Positions 24,898 through 34,603 are shown, counted from the first letter of the stretch. The stretch is 64,000 nt of DNA from Rhodococcus erythropolis NBRC 15567 (GCF_001552595.1 NZ_BCRM01000019.1:91129-155128); one strand, 5' to 3'. Program-made: numbers and translations. The notes: generated from the letters alone by a model not told the origin.

Positions 24898-25350
24898 ATG
24901 AGTGCCTACCGGACCGTTGTCGTAGGAACCGATGGCTCCGAGTCGTCACTGAAGGCAGTCGACAGAGCTGCCGCCATTGCCAGTGGCTCGGACGCTCAGC
25001 TCGTCATCGCATGTGCGTACTACCCGGCTGATCCCAAGGACGTGAGCGCTGCCGCTGATGCGTTGGGTAACGAGGCCTACCAGGTCACCGGTTCCGCTCC
25101 GACCTACGAGATCCTTCGCACCGCTCGTGAGCGCGCACATGCCCAGGGTGCAAAGGATGTTGTCGAGCGCGCTATCGTCGGCGCTCCCGTCGAATCGCTT
25201 CTCGCTTTGCTCGACGAGGTCAAGGGTGACTTGCTGGTCGTCGGAAATCGCGGATTGAACACACTGACCGGGCGTCTGCTCGGATCGGTGCCTTCCGATG
25301 CGGCGCGCAAGGCGACATCCGATGTCCTGATCGTGCACACCGTTCGCTGA
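24898..25350 (+). CDS. Universal stress protein UspA family (Rv1636-like)
   Basis: Single-domain universal stress protein, 150 residues, with the ATP-binding signature G-x2-G-x9-GS in VVGNRGLNTLTGRLLGSV near residue 118 and N-terminal VVVGTDGSESS. It is strongly reminiscent of M. tuberculosis Rv1636 (TB15.3), which binds cAMP as well as ATP; whether this copy prefers cAMP cannot be read from the sequence. ATG 24898 follows GGAGGAATGA, a strong SD. About 190 nt upstream contains promoter-like AT-rich bases (TAACACTATCC) but no clear -35. The stop is 2 nt from the convergent DUF732 gene stop. Confidence 0.92.
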   Translation: MSAYRTVVVGTDGSESSLKAVDRAAAIASGSDAQLVIACAYYPADPKDVSAAADALGNEAYQVTGSAPTYEILRTARERAHAQGAKDVVERAIVGAPVESLLALLDEVKGDLLVVGNRGLNTLTGRLLGSVPSDAARKATSDVLIVHTVR

Positions 25351-25351
25351 C

Positions 25352-25813
25352 CTATCGGCAGTAGTCGGCCTCGGCCGCATCGACGAACACTTCAGCCAGC
25401 TGATCGGCGCTGGGGGGCGTTGTCGATGCGGCCGAGTCGTTTCCGGTGGTGACCATCGGTTCGCTCGCGCCGTTCAGCGATACCGTCCGCAGATTCGCGA
25501 TGATCATCTCTCGATCCGTGCCGGCCGCGAGTTGCTGGCAGACGCCGTCACCGAGCGCCTGCAACATGTCGTCGGAAAAGGCTGGCTTGACCCCGGTAGA
25601 TGCAAGCGCCGCCCGCAGCCGTTCTGCATCGTCTGCCGGTTTTTCGGTCGGTGCGGCAGCAACAGCAGCGATGTCGTCGCTGCCTGCAGCAGCCGTTGAA
25701 CTCGAATCATCCTCTGAACAACCGGCTGTCACCGCCGCAAGCATCCCGACACCGATCACCACGCGAGCGATCTTGCGGAAGGGTGCGGCGGAACTTGCGG
25801 GCAGGCCAAGCAC
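25352..25813 (-). CDS. DUF732-like lipoprotein
   Basis: Small exported protein of 153 residues. The signal peptide (to about residue 31) ends in the lipobox VTAGC, with Cys32 as lipid site. An Ala/Ser/Asp-rich tether follows, then a domain with the DUF732 pattern (FSDDMLQALGDGVCQQLAAG ... VDAAEADYC, two Cys that could pair). GTG 25813 with AAGGA about 10 nt upstream is a good start. Domains of this type are common in mycobacterial secreted proteins; function unknown. It lies between the stress protein (convergent) and the helR terminator. Confidence 0.8.
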   Translation of the reverse strand: MLGLPASSAAPFRKIARVVIGVGMLAAVTAGCSEDDSSSTAAAGSDDIAAVAAAPTEKPADDAERLRAALASTGVKPAFSDDMLQALGDGVCQQLAAGTDREMIIANLRTVSLNGASEPMVTTGNDSAASTTPPSADQLAEVFVDAAEADYCR

Positions 25814-25849
25814 GAGGGGTCATTCCTTCAGTCGTCGACACAAATTGGG

Positions 25850-25874
25850 GTGACACCACGATTCGTGGTGTCAC
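25850..25874. terminator. Terminator behind the HelR-like gene
   Basis: 11-bp perfect stem, arms 25850-25860 and 25864-25874, 3-nt loop. On the minus strand it follows the helR-like stop (25897) and is followed by CCCCAATTTG. Confidence 0.8.
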
Positions 25875-25896
25875 GCACGAACCTACTCCGTGAGGC

Positions 25897-28179
25897 TCAC
25901 GAATCGAAGGCCAACTCTGCTGCCGCGACGCCGTCGAGAACCGCGGGGAGCGACTCGACGTGAATGATGCCGAGCCTCTGGGTAGCGCGGGTCAATGCGA
26001 CGTAGAGGTCGTTCATTCCGCGTGGTGACTCGTCGAGAATGTCGGCAGGTTCGACGATCAACACGGTGTCGAACTCGAGTCCCTTGACGTCCTTGACCGA
26101 CAGGACACTTACGGTCTCACTCGCAATGCCTGCCAGATCGGCAACGACCTCGGAACCGGCGATCACTGCGGTGATACCGGGATGCGACTCGGACTCGATG
26201 CAACGGCGCACGGTCGATTCCAATTCTTCGGCCGTGGTCTTGAGTGCCCACGGCGCGAATCCGCTGTCGCGTACCGACCGGGGCACGGATTGCTCCGGGT
26301 CGATCTCTTCGAGCACACGGTGCGCGACATCCATGATCTCCGAGGGAGTTCGGTAGTTGACGGTCAGTTCGGTGAGCTTCCAGCGCTTGGCGACGTAAGG
26401 CTCGAGAATCTTCTGCCAGGACGAGGTTCCCGCGGGATCACCGGTCTGAGCTGTATCGCCGACCAACGTCATCCAGCGATTCGGTATGCGCCGCATCAGC
26501 ATTCGCCACGCCATTTCGGAGAGCTCTTGGGCTTCGTCGACGATCACGTGACCGTAGGTCCAGGTTCGGTCGCCGGCAGCGCGTTCTGCCGTGGTCTGGC
26601 GCTGGCCCTGATCGTGGCGCTGGGCGAGTTGGCTGGCGTCGATCAAGTCGTACGCCATCAAGATCTCGGGGTCCATCTCGTCTTCGAGATCCTGTGGTGC
26701 AGAGCCGGTGAGGATGTCGAGGGCGCCCTGGGCGTCGGCGATCTGCGCGCGCCATTCACGTTGTGCGCGTTCGCGTTCGGCGGCATCGTCGACTCCGAGG
26801 ATCTCGGCCAGTTCATCGAGGAGGGGAGCGTCTGCCGCACTGAAACCCGGTCCGACGCTCTGCAGAAGCTCGTCGCGTTGGGCGTCGTCGAGTTGCGGCG
26901 CTGCCTTGGCCAACCTCGCCGGAGAGGTCCACAGTTCCGCGAGGATTTGCTGCGGCGACAATTCAGGCCACAGCTTTCCGATGGCGGACATGATGTCCGC
27001 GTCCTCACGCATCTCGTCGCGAATGTCGGCGATGTCGTCCCGACTGAGGAGTGAGCCGCCGTCCACGAGGTTGCCGCCGATGAGTTCGGCCATCTGCAGT
27101 GCCAACGCCTCGATGACTGCTGCCACGAAGATCGGGCGCGCCAGGTTGTGCGGGCGACGCGACGACCGAGCACGTCCGCGAGCCTTCGTGACAGTCTTGC
27201 GATCCAGCTTCAAGTCGTACGTGTCGAATCGAAGGGTGATCGGCTTCGACGGGACTTCCTGCCGATCCCGGACGGCGTTCTTGAGTACGTCGAGGATCGC
27301 GAGGGAACCCTTGATCTCACCCGCGGCGAGGGAATCCGTACGAGTCGCACGCACTCCGGGGTACAGGTCCCCGATCGTCGAGAGCAGAACTCCGGTCTCA
27401 CCGAGTGAAGGAAGGACCTGGCTGATGTAGTCGAGGAACGTCGCGTTCGGCCCGATGATGAGAACACCGGCCTTGGCCAGTTGCTGGCGGTAGGTGTAGA
27501 GCAGGAACGCGGCACGGTGAAGTGCTACCGCGGTTTTGCCGGTACCCGGACCGCCCTGGACCACCAGAACGCTTTTGTGCTCGGAGCGGATGATGGCATC
27601 CTGCTCACTCTGAATGGTCTCGACGATGTCGTTCATCTGACCCGTACGCGCTGCGTTCAGAGCGTCCAGGAGTGCGCTCTCACCGGCGACGCCGCCGGCT
27701 TCGGTCACCACGCCGGCGGCTCGGGCAGCGTCGAGGTCCAGGTATTCGTCGTTGATTCCGGTGACTGTTCGGCTCCGACTGCGGATATGGCGTCGTCGCT
27801 TGACGCCCTCAGGTGCCGCGGGCGTCGCCAGATAGAACGGGCGTGCCATCGGAGCTCGCCAGTCGAGCAGTAGCGTTTCGTAGTCGTTGTCGGTGTCCAG
27901 AATTCCGAGTCGGCCGACGTAGCGTCGCTCGTCGTCGAAGTCGATGCGTCCGAAACACATTCCGTTCTCGGCTGCGTCGTACTTGGCGAGATCCTCGGTG
28001 TACATGGCATTGAAGGATTCGCGTTCACTGCGTGCTTGCGGGGTTCCGCCGGTCTCGAGGAGGACCGTGCTCAAGCGAGTTTGGGCATACTTTCGAAGAT
28101 CGTCGAGACGGGAGTACAACATCGTCACGTACTGCTGCTCGAGCTCTTGCTCGTTCAGTGACGGGTCCGCGTCGGGCAA
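25897..28179 (-). CDS. helR: HelR/HelD-type RNA polymerase recycling motor ATPase
   Basis: UvrD/Rep-like SF1 ATPase of about 760 residues in the HelD/HelR class, which pries RNA polymerase off DNA or rifamycin instead of unwinding DNA. An N-terminal coiled-coil arm (LNEQELEQQYVTMLYSRLDDL) inserts into RNA polymerase in known structures. Walker A is GGPGTGKTAVALHRAAFLLY, motif II VIVDEAQELSEM, motif III GDTAQTGDP and the late motif YVALTRATQRLGI. TTG 28179 is chosen because AGGAG lies 5 nt upstream; an in-frame TTG at 28227 has no SD. No rifamycin-associated element is visible in 28180-28311. Confidence 0.9.
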   Translation of the reverse strand: MPDADPSLNEQELEQQYVTMLYSRLDDLRKYAQTRLSTVLLETGGTPQARSERESFNAMYTEDLAKYDAAENGMCFGRIDFDDERRYVGRLGILDTDNDYETLLLDWRAPMARPFYLATPAAPEGVKRRRHIRSRSRTVTGINDEYLDLDAARAAGVVTEAGGVAGESALLDALNAARTGQMNDIVETIQSEQDAIIRSEHKSVLVVQGGPGTGKTAVALHRAAFLLYTYRQQLAKAGVLIIGPNATFLDYISQVLPSLGETGVLLSTIGDLYPGVRATRTDSLAAGEIKGSLAILDVLKNAVRDRQEVPSKPITLRFDTYDLKLDRKTVTKARGRARSSRRPHNLARPIFVAAVIEALALQMAELIGGNLVDGGSLLSRDDIADIRDEMREDADIMSAIGKLWPELSPQQILAELWTSPARLAKAAPQLDDAQRDELLQSVGPGFSAADAPLLDELAEILGVDDAAERERAQREWRAQIADAQGALDILTGSAPQDLEDEMDPEILMAYDLIDASQLAQRHDQGQRQTTAERAAGDRTWTYGHVIVDEAQELSEMAWRMLMRRIPNRWMTLVGDTAQTGDPAGTSSWQKILEPYVAKRWKLTELTVNYRTPSEIMDVAHRVLEEIDPEQSVPRSVRDSGFAPWALKTTAEELESTVRRCIESESHPGITAVIAGSEVVADLAGIASETVSVLSVKDVKGLEFDTVLIVEPADILDESPRGMNDLYVALTRATQRLGIIHVESLPAVLDGVAAAELAFDS

Positions 28180-28267
28180 AGGATCTCCTAGGCTTGATGA
28201 GAAATTCACGCGCTGCAAAAGCGCCAAGACAGTCTAGTTCCCCCAGATGAACTGCCGCATAGATACA

Positions 28268-28295
28268 GGTCAGGCCACCCGAAGGTGGCCTGACC
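28268..28295. terminator. Terminator between the DoxX gene and helR
   Basis: 12-bp perfect stem, arms 28268-28279 and 28284-28295, CGAA loop. A GTTTTT run lies on the plus-strand side; on the minus strand it follows the DoxX stop (28312). Confidence 0.75.
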
Positions 28296-28311
28296 GTGTT
28301 TTTCGGTGCAC

Positions 28312-29244
28312 TCAGTGCGTCAATTCGTCCTTCTTGGCGCGAGCCTTTTCGAGCGCCTTCTCGGCGCGCTTTCGGGCACGCTTACCCAGCACCTCGGTCT
28401 GCTCCGACGCCGTTTCTGCCCACTCGTTGCTCTTTTCGAGCGCGAGTTCGGCGAACTCGGAGCTGCGCTTGCTCGCCAGCTCTGCCAGTTCGGCGCTGCG
28501 CTCACGTGCGGTCTCGGCCAGTTCGGAGCCGCGCTTCTGCGCGACTTCGAGGATGTCCGGGCCGCGTTCTTTGGCGACCTCTCCGAATTCAGCGGCACGC
28601 TTGCTCGCGATCTCCGCGAACTCGGAGCTGCGCTCCTTGGCAAGTTCGAGCCAATCCGTGCCGTGCGCCTTCGCGGTTTCGGCAAGTTCGGAACCGCGTT
28701 CGGACGCCACCGACAGAGCGTGTTCGACGCGATCGCTCGTGTGATCGGTCTGCGATGCGACCAACGGAAGTGCCGCGGCGATAGACGCCTGAGCCTTCTT
28801 CGCGGCGCGGCGGCCACGCCAGCCGAGCGACGGCTTGCCCTCTGTGTCGACGGACGCGATCATCAGTCCGCCGAGCAGGCTGACGTTCTTGATGAAGTTG
28901 GTCCGCTGCATCGCTCGCAATGACGGATCGGTTTCGTTCCAGAAGTCGTGACCGGCAAGCGTGGTCGGTACCAGGCTCCCCGCGAGGACCAACGACGCGA
29001 GACGCGGCGCCTTGCCGGTGGCCAGCAGGGCACCGCCGCCGATCTGGACGGCGGCGTTGATCTTGACGAGTGTTTCCGGATCAGCAGGCACCTTCTGCGT
29101 CACTGCTCCTGGCAGCGTCTCGACGGATTTGTCGATCAGCGGTGACGCTTTGGCTGCTCGCTGAGCGGGGTTGCGCAAAGCATCGATTCCCCCGGCGATG
29201 AAGATCGTGGAAAGCAGTGGACGAGCAATTCGACGTACCAGCAT
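28312..29244 (-). CDS. DoxX family membrane protein with tandem 11-residue helical repeats
   Basis: 310 residues in two parts. Residues 1-135 are a DoxX-like four-helix membrane domain (RPLLSTIFIAGGIDALRNP, SLVLAGSLVPTTLAGHDFW, NVSLLGGLMIASVDT). Residues about 175-305 are roughly twelve tandem 11-residue units of the form S-E-[LF]-A-E-x-A-[KS]-[KE]-R-[GS] with alternating acidic and basic positions, predicted to form a continuous amphipathic helix like apolipoproteins or LEA proteins. ATG 29244 has GGGAGG 8 nt upstream. The tail probably binds the inner membrane surface or lipid droplets; that is inference. The gene is alone, with a hairpin behind it. Confidence 0.85.
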   Translation of the reverse strand: MLVRRIARPLLSTIFIAGGIDALRNPAQRAAKASPLIDKSVETLPGAVTQKVPADPETLVKINAAVQIGGGALLATGKAPRLASLVLAGSLVPTTLAGHDFWNETDPSLRAMQRTNFIKNVSLLGGLMIASVDTEGKPSLGWRGRRAAKKAQASIAAALPLVASQTDHTSDRVEHALSVASERGSELAETAKAHGTDWLELAKERSSEFAEIASKRAAEFGEVAKERGPDILEVAQKRGSELAETARERSAELAELASKRSSEFAELALEKSNEWAETASEQTEVLGKRARKRAEKALEKARAKKDELTH

Positions 29245-29461
29245 GTTTCAAGCCTCCCGATGTAGGTTCGTTTTCCACCCTAGCGATCTCACAAGGAATT
29301 GGTCCGGTTCGGCGATCCCGCGACGCCTGACCCGGTTGACGGATTCCTGGTCGCCGAAGCGCGCTGTACTGCGTCGATGACTTCTCCACCGATCCGGACA
29401 CACCGTTCTGAAGTATCCGTTACCGCGTATCCGCATACGGCGTGTTCGAAGGTGTCACACA

Positions 29462-29926
29462 ATGCGCACCGTTCGAGCACGATGGTGTTGTGACCACGAA
29501 GGTATCGCTGAGCCGACGCCGTCCGTGGTCTTCGATTTGGGTGCGGTGCCAGCTGCGACTCCAGGGGCGTGGGCCGCTCGAGTTGATGCGATCAACGCCG
29601 AAGCGTTGCGCTGTTTTGTCATCGATTGGAACGACGATCCCAACTTTGTCGTCCTGGACTGGCAGCATCCGGGCTACACCTTCGACGCGGAGGCGCATGC
29701 TGCCGCGAAAGAGTTGGCGGAGTGGCGTGTCCCGATCTATCCGAACGGCGACTACTACATATTCAGTCGTGACGACTTCACGGAAGGGACCTTCGGCCAT
29801 CCGTGGGAACGCACGCTGTGTGTGTTCGGGGAACGGATGGTCGAAGGACTCGGCCGGACTCTGTCGACCTGGCTTCCGCGACTTCGCGTCGACGGTGAAC
29901 AGGTCGATAGTCAGGAAGTCGGTTAG
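29462..29926 (+). CDS. DUF2716 domain protein, N-terminus uncertain
   Basis: About 154 residues in frame from ATG 29462. From residue 16 it follows the DUF2716 pattern: EPTPSVVFDLG, FVVLDWQHPGYTFD, WRVPIYPNGDYYIF and GTFGHPWERTLCVFG. Known members have about 25 more conserved residues before EPTPS; here residues 1-15 (MRTVRARWCCDHEG) do not look like that. No SD precedes ATG 29462. The gene may be 5'-truncated or frameshifted, or simply start differently. Function of the family is unknown. Confidence 0.65.
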   Translation: MRTVRARWCCDHEGIAEPTPSVVFDLGAVPAATPGAWAARVDAINAEALRCFVIDWNDDPNFVVLDWQHPGYTFDAEAHAAAKELAEWRVPIYPNGDYYIFSRDDFTEGTFGHPWERTLCVFGERMVEGLGRTLSTWLPRLRVDGEQVDSQEVG

Positions 29927-29954
29927 CGGGGTCCAGTACGGAACAGGTGAAACG

Positions 29955-30641
29955 TCACCAACCGCGCTCGCGCCATTCCGCCAGGTGCGGGCGCTCGGTA
30001 CCCAGCGTCGTGTCCTTGCCGTGCCCGGGGTAGACGACAGTCGCGTCGTCGTACCTTCCGAACAGCTTGTTTTCCACGTCGTCGAGCAGGGAAGTGAACT
30101 TCTCGGGGTCGGCGGTCTTGCCTACGCCTCCGGGGAAGAGTGAGTCGCCGGTGAAGAGGTGAACCTGCCCGTTCGGTTCGGTGAGAGCCAACGCAATGGA
30201 ACCGGGCGTGTGGCCGGACAGGTGAATGACGTCGAGGCTCAGATTGCCAACTGTCACCTTGTCGCCGTCTTCGAGGAGTACGTCCGGGGTGACGGGAAGT
30301 ACATCCGCGTCGAGAGGGTGAGCGGCGGTCGGCACCTTGGTGGCAGCGTGGACGTCCTGCAGAGCCAACCAGTGATCACCGTGTTGGTGGGTGGTGACGA
30401 TGGAATCGAAAACAGGCGCTTCCTGTTCGATGAGCGCAACGATTTTCTCGGCCTCGTTGGCCGCATCGATCAGGAGAGATTTCCCGGTTGCGGAACAGAC
30501 GACGAGGTAAGTGTTGTTGTCCATGGGGCCGACCGACATCTTCGTGATGACGGCACCGTCGACTGTGCGCCGCTGAGGGGCAGAATCGGGGGAGACCTGA
30601 CCGGTGTAGGAGTCGTCGATCACGATGGGCTGATTCGTCAT
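29955..30641 (-). CDS. MBL-fold metallohydrolase (Rv1637c-like)
   Basis: Glyoxalase II-like metallo-beta-lactamase-fold hydrolase of 228 residues. Metal ligands: THQHGDHW near residue 85, the SGHTPGS histidine near 143, the Asp in FTGDSLFPGG near 165 and the YPGHG histidine near 207. Position next to uvrA matches Rv1637c. It could act on S-lactoyl-thiols or other thioesters; mycothiol is the main thiol of this group, but no direct evidence is present. ATG 30641. It converges on the DUF2716 gene and diverges from uvrA. Confidence 0.9.
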   Translation of the reverse strand: MTNQPIVIDDSYTGQVSPDSAPQRRTVDGAVITKMSVGPMDNNTYLVVCSATGKSLLIDAANEAEKIVALIEQEAPVFDSIVTTHQHGDHWLALQDVHAATKVPTAAHPLDADVLPVTPDVLLEDGDKVTVGNLSLDVIHLSGHTPGSIALALTEPNGQVHLFTGDSLFPGGVGKTADPEKFTSLLDDVENKLFGRYDDATVVYPGHGKDTTLGTERPHLAEWRERGW

Positions 30642-30815
30642 GAAACGCAGGCTACCTTCGAATAGGGGCAGGTAGAGCGATGGGCTCGCCTGGTGAGAAA
30701 AACGTGTCGGTGGCTCGGCCTACGATGACGATCGCTCGAGGACTCGCGTTTGCGAGGCCACTCGAGACTTCTCCGGGGGGACGGCCCCGGACGATTGACA
30801 ATGAAGGGAATTGGT

Positions 30816-33776
30816 GTGGCGGATCGCCTGATCGTGCGGGGTGCGCGTGAGCACAATCTGCGAGGAGTCGATCTCGACCTCCCGCGAGACAGCCTGATCG
30901 TCTTCACCGGGTTGTCCGGCTCCGGCAAGTCCAGCCTCGCGTTCGACACGATCTTTGCCGAAGGTCAGCGCCGCTACGTCGAGTCACTCTCGGCATACGC
31001 GCGTCAGTTCCTCGGTCAGATGGACAAGCCCGATGTCGATTTCATCGAGGGATTGTCGCCGGCGGTGTCCATCGACCAGAAGTCGACCAACCGCAACCCC
31101 CGTTCGACGGTGGGCACCATCACCGAGGTGTACGACTACCTCCGACTCCTCTACGCCCGCGCAGGTTCGGCGCACTGCCCGGTGTGTGGTGAGAAGATCG
31201 CACGTCAGACGCCTCAGCAGATCGTCGACCAGGTGCTCGAGATGGAGGAGGGCATCAAGTTCCAGGTCCTCGCACCAGTGGTCCGTACTCGTAAGGGCGA
31301 GTTCGTCGATCTCTTCGATCAGCTCAACACCCAGGGCTACTCGCGCGTGCGCGTCGACGGAGTCGTCCATTCGCTGGCCGATCCGCCGAAGCTCAAGAAG
31401 CAGGAAAAGCACGACATCGAAGTAGTGGTCGACCGATTGCAGGTCAAGGCGAGCTCGAAGCAGCGCCTGACCGACTCGGTCGAGACCGCACTTCGATTGG
31501 CCGAAGGCATCGTGGTCCTCGACTTCGTCGACCGTGAAGAAAATGCACCTGATCGTGAGCGTCGTTTTTCCGAGAAGCTGGCCTGCCCGAATGGCCACGC
31601 ACTCGCGATCGACGATCTCGAACCGCGCTCGTTCTCCTTCAACTCGCCCTACGGCGCCTGCCCGGACTGCACCGGCCTCGGTATCCGCAAGGAGGTCGAC
31701 CCGGATCTGGTGGTTCCCGATCCTGACCTGAGTCTCGAAGACGGTGCAATCGCGCCGTGGTCGATGGGCCAGAGTTCCGAGTACTTCGGACGCCTGCTGT
31801 CCGGCCTCGGCGACATTCTCGGATTCGACATGAAGACGCCGTGGAACAAGTTGCCGGCGAAGGCCCGCAAAGCAATCCTCGAAGGCAGCGAAGAGCAGGT
31901 GCACGTCCGGTACAAGAATCGATACGGCCGTACCCGTTCTTACTACGCGGAGTTCGAAGGTGTGATGCCGTTCTTGCACCGCCGGCTCGAACAGACCGAA
32001 TCCGATCAGATGAAGGAACGCTACGACGGGTACATGCGCGACACCCCGTGCCCGGCGTGTGGTGGTGCTCGCCTGCGCCCCGAAATCCTGTCGGTAACTA
32101 TCGCGGCGGGAGACTTCGGCAGTAAGTCCATCGCCGAGGTCTGTGAACTGTCGATCTCCGATTGCGCGGATTTCCTGAACAGCCTCACTCTCGGCTCGCG
32201 TGAAGAGGCAATCGCGGGTCAGGTCCTCAAGGAAGTTCAGGCGCGCCTCGGCTTCCTGCTCGACGTCGGCCTGGAATACCTTTCCCTCTCGCGAGCCGCG
32301 GGCACGTTGTCCGGTGGCGAAGCCCAGCGAATTCGCTTGGCAACACAGATCGGATCCGGACTGGTCGGCGTGCTTTACGTACTCGACGAGCCGTCCATCG
32401 GCCTGCACCAGCGTGACAACCGGCGACTGATCGAAACCCTGACGCGCCTGCGCGACCTCGGCAACACGCTGATCGTCGTCGAACACGACGAAGACACGAT
32501 CCGTACATCCGACTGGGTGGTCGACATCGGACCGTACGCCGGCGAGCACGGCGGCAAGGTCGTCCACAGCGGACCGTACGAAGAACTGCTGACGTGTGAA
32601 GAGTCTTTGACCGGGGCCTACCTGTCGGGGCGCAGCTTCATCGAGGTTCCGGCCATTCGTCGGCCGGTGGATCGCAAACGCCAGGTCACGGTCGTCGGAG
32701 CTCGCGAGCACAATCTCGACGGCATCGACGTAAGTTTCCCGCTGGGTGTTCTCACCGCTGTCACCGGTGTCTCCGGTTCGGGCAAGTCGACGTTGGTCAA
32801 TGACATTCTCGCGACCGTCATGGCGAACAAGCTCAACGGTGCACGCCAGGTGCCTGGCCGTCACACACGAATCAACGGTCTCGATCAGCTGGACAAGCTC
32901 GTGCAGGTCGATCAGTCTCCGATCGGCCGGACTCCGCGATCGAATGCGGCGACGTACACCGGTGTGTTCGACAAGATCCGAACCCTGTTCGCGGCCACTA
33001 CGGAAGCGAAAGTCCGCGGTTACCAGCCCGGCCGATTCTCGTTCAATGTCAAGGGTGGACGCTGCGAGGCGTGCTCCGGCGACGGAACCTTGAAGATCGA
33101 GATGAACTTCCTGCCGGACGTGTACGTGCCCTGCGAGGTATGCCACGGCGCTCGGTACAACCGCGAAACGCTCGAGGTCCACTACAAGGGCAAGTCGATC
33201 GCCGAGGTACTCGACATGCCCATCGAGGAAGCCGCCGAGTTCTTCCAGCCGGTGACCTCTATTCACCGGTACCTCAAGACGCTGGTCGACGTCGGACTGG
33301 GCTATGTCCGACTGGGTCAGCCGGCTCCGACCCTGTCCGGTGGTGAGGCGCAGCGCGTCAAGCTGGCCGCCGAGTTGCAGAAGCGGTCCACCGGTCGCAC
33401 GGTGTACATCCTCGACGAGCCCACCACGGGTCTGCATTTCGAGGACATCCGCAAGCTCCTGATCGTGATCAACGGTCTGGTCGACAAGGGCAACAGCGTG
33501 ATCGTGATCGAGCACAACCTCGACGTGATCAAGACGTCGGACTGGGTCGTCGATATGGGGCCCGAAGGTGGATCCGGCGGCGGAACCGTTGTGGCGCAAG
33601 GTACCCCGGAGGACGTTGCCGCGGTCCCCGAGAGCTACACGGGCAAGTTCCTCAGTGAGGTTCTCACCGCACAGCACGCGCCCGTCAAGGCCAAGCCGAT
33701 CACCAAGAAGCGTGCAACGAAGGCAGTTGCCGCAAAGAAGGCGGCGCCACGGAAGAAAGCTGCTTCCGTGAGCTAG
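30816..33776 (+). CDS. uvrA: Excinuclease ABC subunit UvrA
   Basis: Damage-recognition ATPase of nucleotide excision repair, 986 residues. Two ABC-type ATPase modules: Walker [10 protein letters not shown] near residue 33 and GVSGSGKST near 650; signatures [12 protein letters not shown] and [12 protein letters not shown]. Zinc-binding Cys pairs CPVC..., CPDC..., CPAC... and CEAC/CEVC are present. The C-terminal tail is Lys/Ala-rich ([20 protein letters not shown]), a basic extension common in actinobacteria. GTG 30816 (MADRLIVRG) with AAGGGA upstream is preferred to ATG 30801 and longer starts. Confidence 0.98.
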   Translation: MADRLIVRGAREHNLRGVDLDLPRDSLIVFTGLSGSGKSSLAFDTIFAEGQRRYVESLSAYARQFLGQMDKPDVDFIEGLSPAVSIDQKSTNRNPRSTVGTITEVYDYLRLLYARAGSAHCPVCGEKIARQTPQQIVDQVLEMEEGIKFQVLAPVVRTRKGEFVDLFDQLNTQGYSRVRVDGVVHSLADPPKLKKQEKHDIEVVVDRLQVKASSKQRLTDSVETALRLAEGIVVLDFVDREENAPDRERRFSEKLACPNGHALAIDDLEPRSFSFNSPYGACPDCTGLGIRKEVDPDLVVPDPDLSLEDGAIAPWSMGQSSEYFGRLLSGLGDILGFDMKTPWNKLPAKARKAILEGSEEQVHVRYKNRYGRTRSYYAEFEGVMPFLHRRLEQTESDQMKERYDGYMRDTPCPACGGARLRPEILSVTIAAGDFGSKSIAEVCELSISDCADFLNSLTLGSREEAIAGQVLKEVQARLGFLLDVGLEYLSLSRAAGTLSGGEAQRIRLATQIGSGLVGVLYVLDEPSIGLHQRDNRRLIETLTRLRDLGNTLIVVEHDEDTIRTSDWVVDIGPYAGEHGGKVVHSGPYEELLTCEESLTGAYLSGRSFIEVPAIRRPVDRKRQVTVVGAREHNLDGIDVSFPLGVLTAVTGVSGSGKSTLVNDILATVMANKLNGARQVPGRHTRINGLDQLDKLVQVDQSPIGRTPRSNAATYTGVFDKIRTLFAATTEAKVRGYQPGRFSFNVKGGRCEACSGDGTLKIEMNFLPDVYVPCEVCHGARYNRETLEVHYKGKSIAEVLDMPIEEAAEFFQPVTSIHRYLKTLVDVGLGYVRLGQPAPTLSGGEAQRVKLAAELQKRSTGRTVYILDEPTTGLHFEDIRKLLIVINGLVDKGNSVIVIEHNLDVIKTSDWVVDMGPEGGSGGGTVVAQGTPEDVAAVPESYTGKFLSEVLTAQHAPVKAKPITKKRATKAVAAKKAAPRKKAASVS

Positions 33777-33803
33777 TAGAAGGTGAGCAAGTAGAAGTCG
33801 GTC

Positions 33804-33838
33804 AGTGATGCCGGGTCGGAATCCGATCCGGCATCACT
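33804..33838. terminator. Bidirectional terminator between uvrA and an alpha/beta hydrolase
   Basis: 17-bp stem with one G-T pair, arms 33804-33820 and 33822-33838. It lies between the convergent stops at 33776 and 33849; CTTTG follows on the plus strand. Confidence 0.8.
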
Positions 33839-33848
33839 GCTTTGTCGA

Positions 33849-34559
33849 TCAGGAAGCGGCGGCCTCGAGGATCACCTGGGCGACGTCTTCGGGGCGCGAC
33901 CACATCGGCCAATGGCCGGTCGGGAGGTCGACGTACGTCACGGGGAGTTTCGCCAGTTCTGCGGCCATCGGATGACCTCCGTCGGCCATCTGGGCAATCA
34001 CCGCGGACGGGAACGTGCTGCAAACGACGGTTGACGGCACCTGGTAGCGCTTTTCGTTCGTCAGGACAATTGGCTCACGCGCCGGCCCGGCCGGTTCGGG
34101 GACGGCGTTGGCGCGAAACGCCTCGAGAGCCTTCTCGTCGAGTCCTTCGAGGCTGCTGCCGTCTGCTTCAAGTTCTGCCCACGTCGGCAGCGGTATCTCG
34201 ACGACGTCAGCGGCCAGATCCGGTCGCAGCGCCGCGCCGTCGGGCATGGGACCTGAATCGACGTAGACGATCCGCGCGACCCGATCCGGGATGCGATCGG
34301 TTACCGCGTATCCCACCGGGCCGGCGCCGCTGTGCACGACCAGGACCGTACGTTCGTCTGAATCCGATACAGCGTCGATGACTGCGCGGACGTGGGCGTC
34401 GAAGGTGACCGCTGATCTATCTGCATCGACGGCGTCGAGTCCGGGCAGCGTCAGGCTGGTCACGCGGGTGGTGTCGGAGCGCTCGAGGTGGGGGAGGACT
34501 GCGTCCCAAGCCCATGAGCCGAGCCAGAATCCGGGAACAAGAACGATGTGAGTTTTCAT
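33849..34559 (-). CDS. Alpha/beta hydrolase
   Basis: Single-domain serine hydrolase-like protein, 236 residues. Oxyanion region VLVPGFWLGSWAWD near residue 5, nucleophile elbow VVHSGAGP near 98 (a GHSxG variant in which Gly before His is Val), and catalytic His in PTGHWPMW near 216. It resembles the EstA/salicylate-esterase-like branch seen with WYL or DeoR-type regulators; substrate unknown. ATG 34559 (MKTHIVLVPG) starts at the core. It diverges from a WYL regulator with a perfect palindrome in the gap, so it is probably that regulator's target. Confidence 0.85.
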   Translation of the reverse strand: MKTHIVLVPGFWLGSWAWDAVLPHLERSDTTRVTSLTLPGLDAVDADRSAVTFDAHVRAVIDAVSDSDERTVLVVHSGAGPVGYAVTDRIPDRVARIVYVDSGPMPDGAALRPDLAADVVEIPLPTWAELEADGSSLEGLDEKALEAFRANAVPEPAGPAREPIVLTNEKRYQVPSTVVCSTFPSAVIAQMADGGHPMAAELAKLPVTYVDLPTGHWPMWSRPEDVAQVILEAAAS

Positions 34560-34579
34560 GGACTCACTGTGCAATCAGG

Positions 34580-34603
34580 TTGGTGACAACAGAGTGTCAC
34601 CAA
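34580..34603. promoter_or_regulatory. Palindromic operator between alpha/beta hydrolase and WYL regulator
   Basis: Perfect 9-bp inverted repeat TTGGTGACA / TGTCACCAA with a 6-nt spacer. It starts 20 nt from the hydrolase start, in the only gap between the divergent genes. Related half-sites (TGTCACTG, GACACTGGTG) follow toward the regulator. Confidence 0.65.

Noticed and set aside
30984..33677. Open frame of about 897 codons antisense to uvrA
   Set aside because: It lies fully opposite uvrA and reflects third-position GC bias; no recognised domain or start signal.
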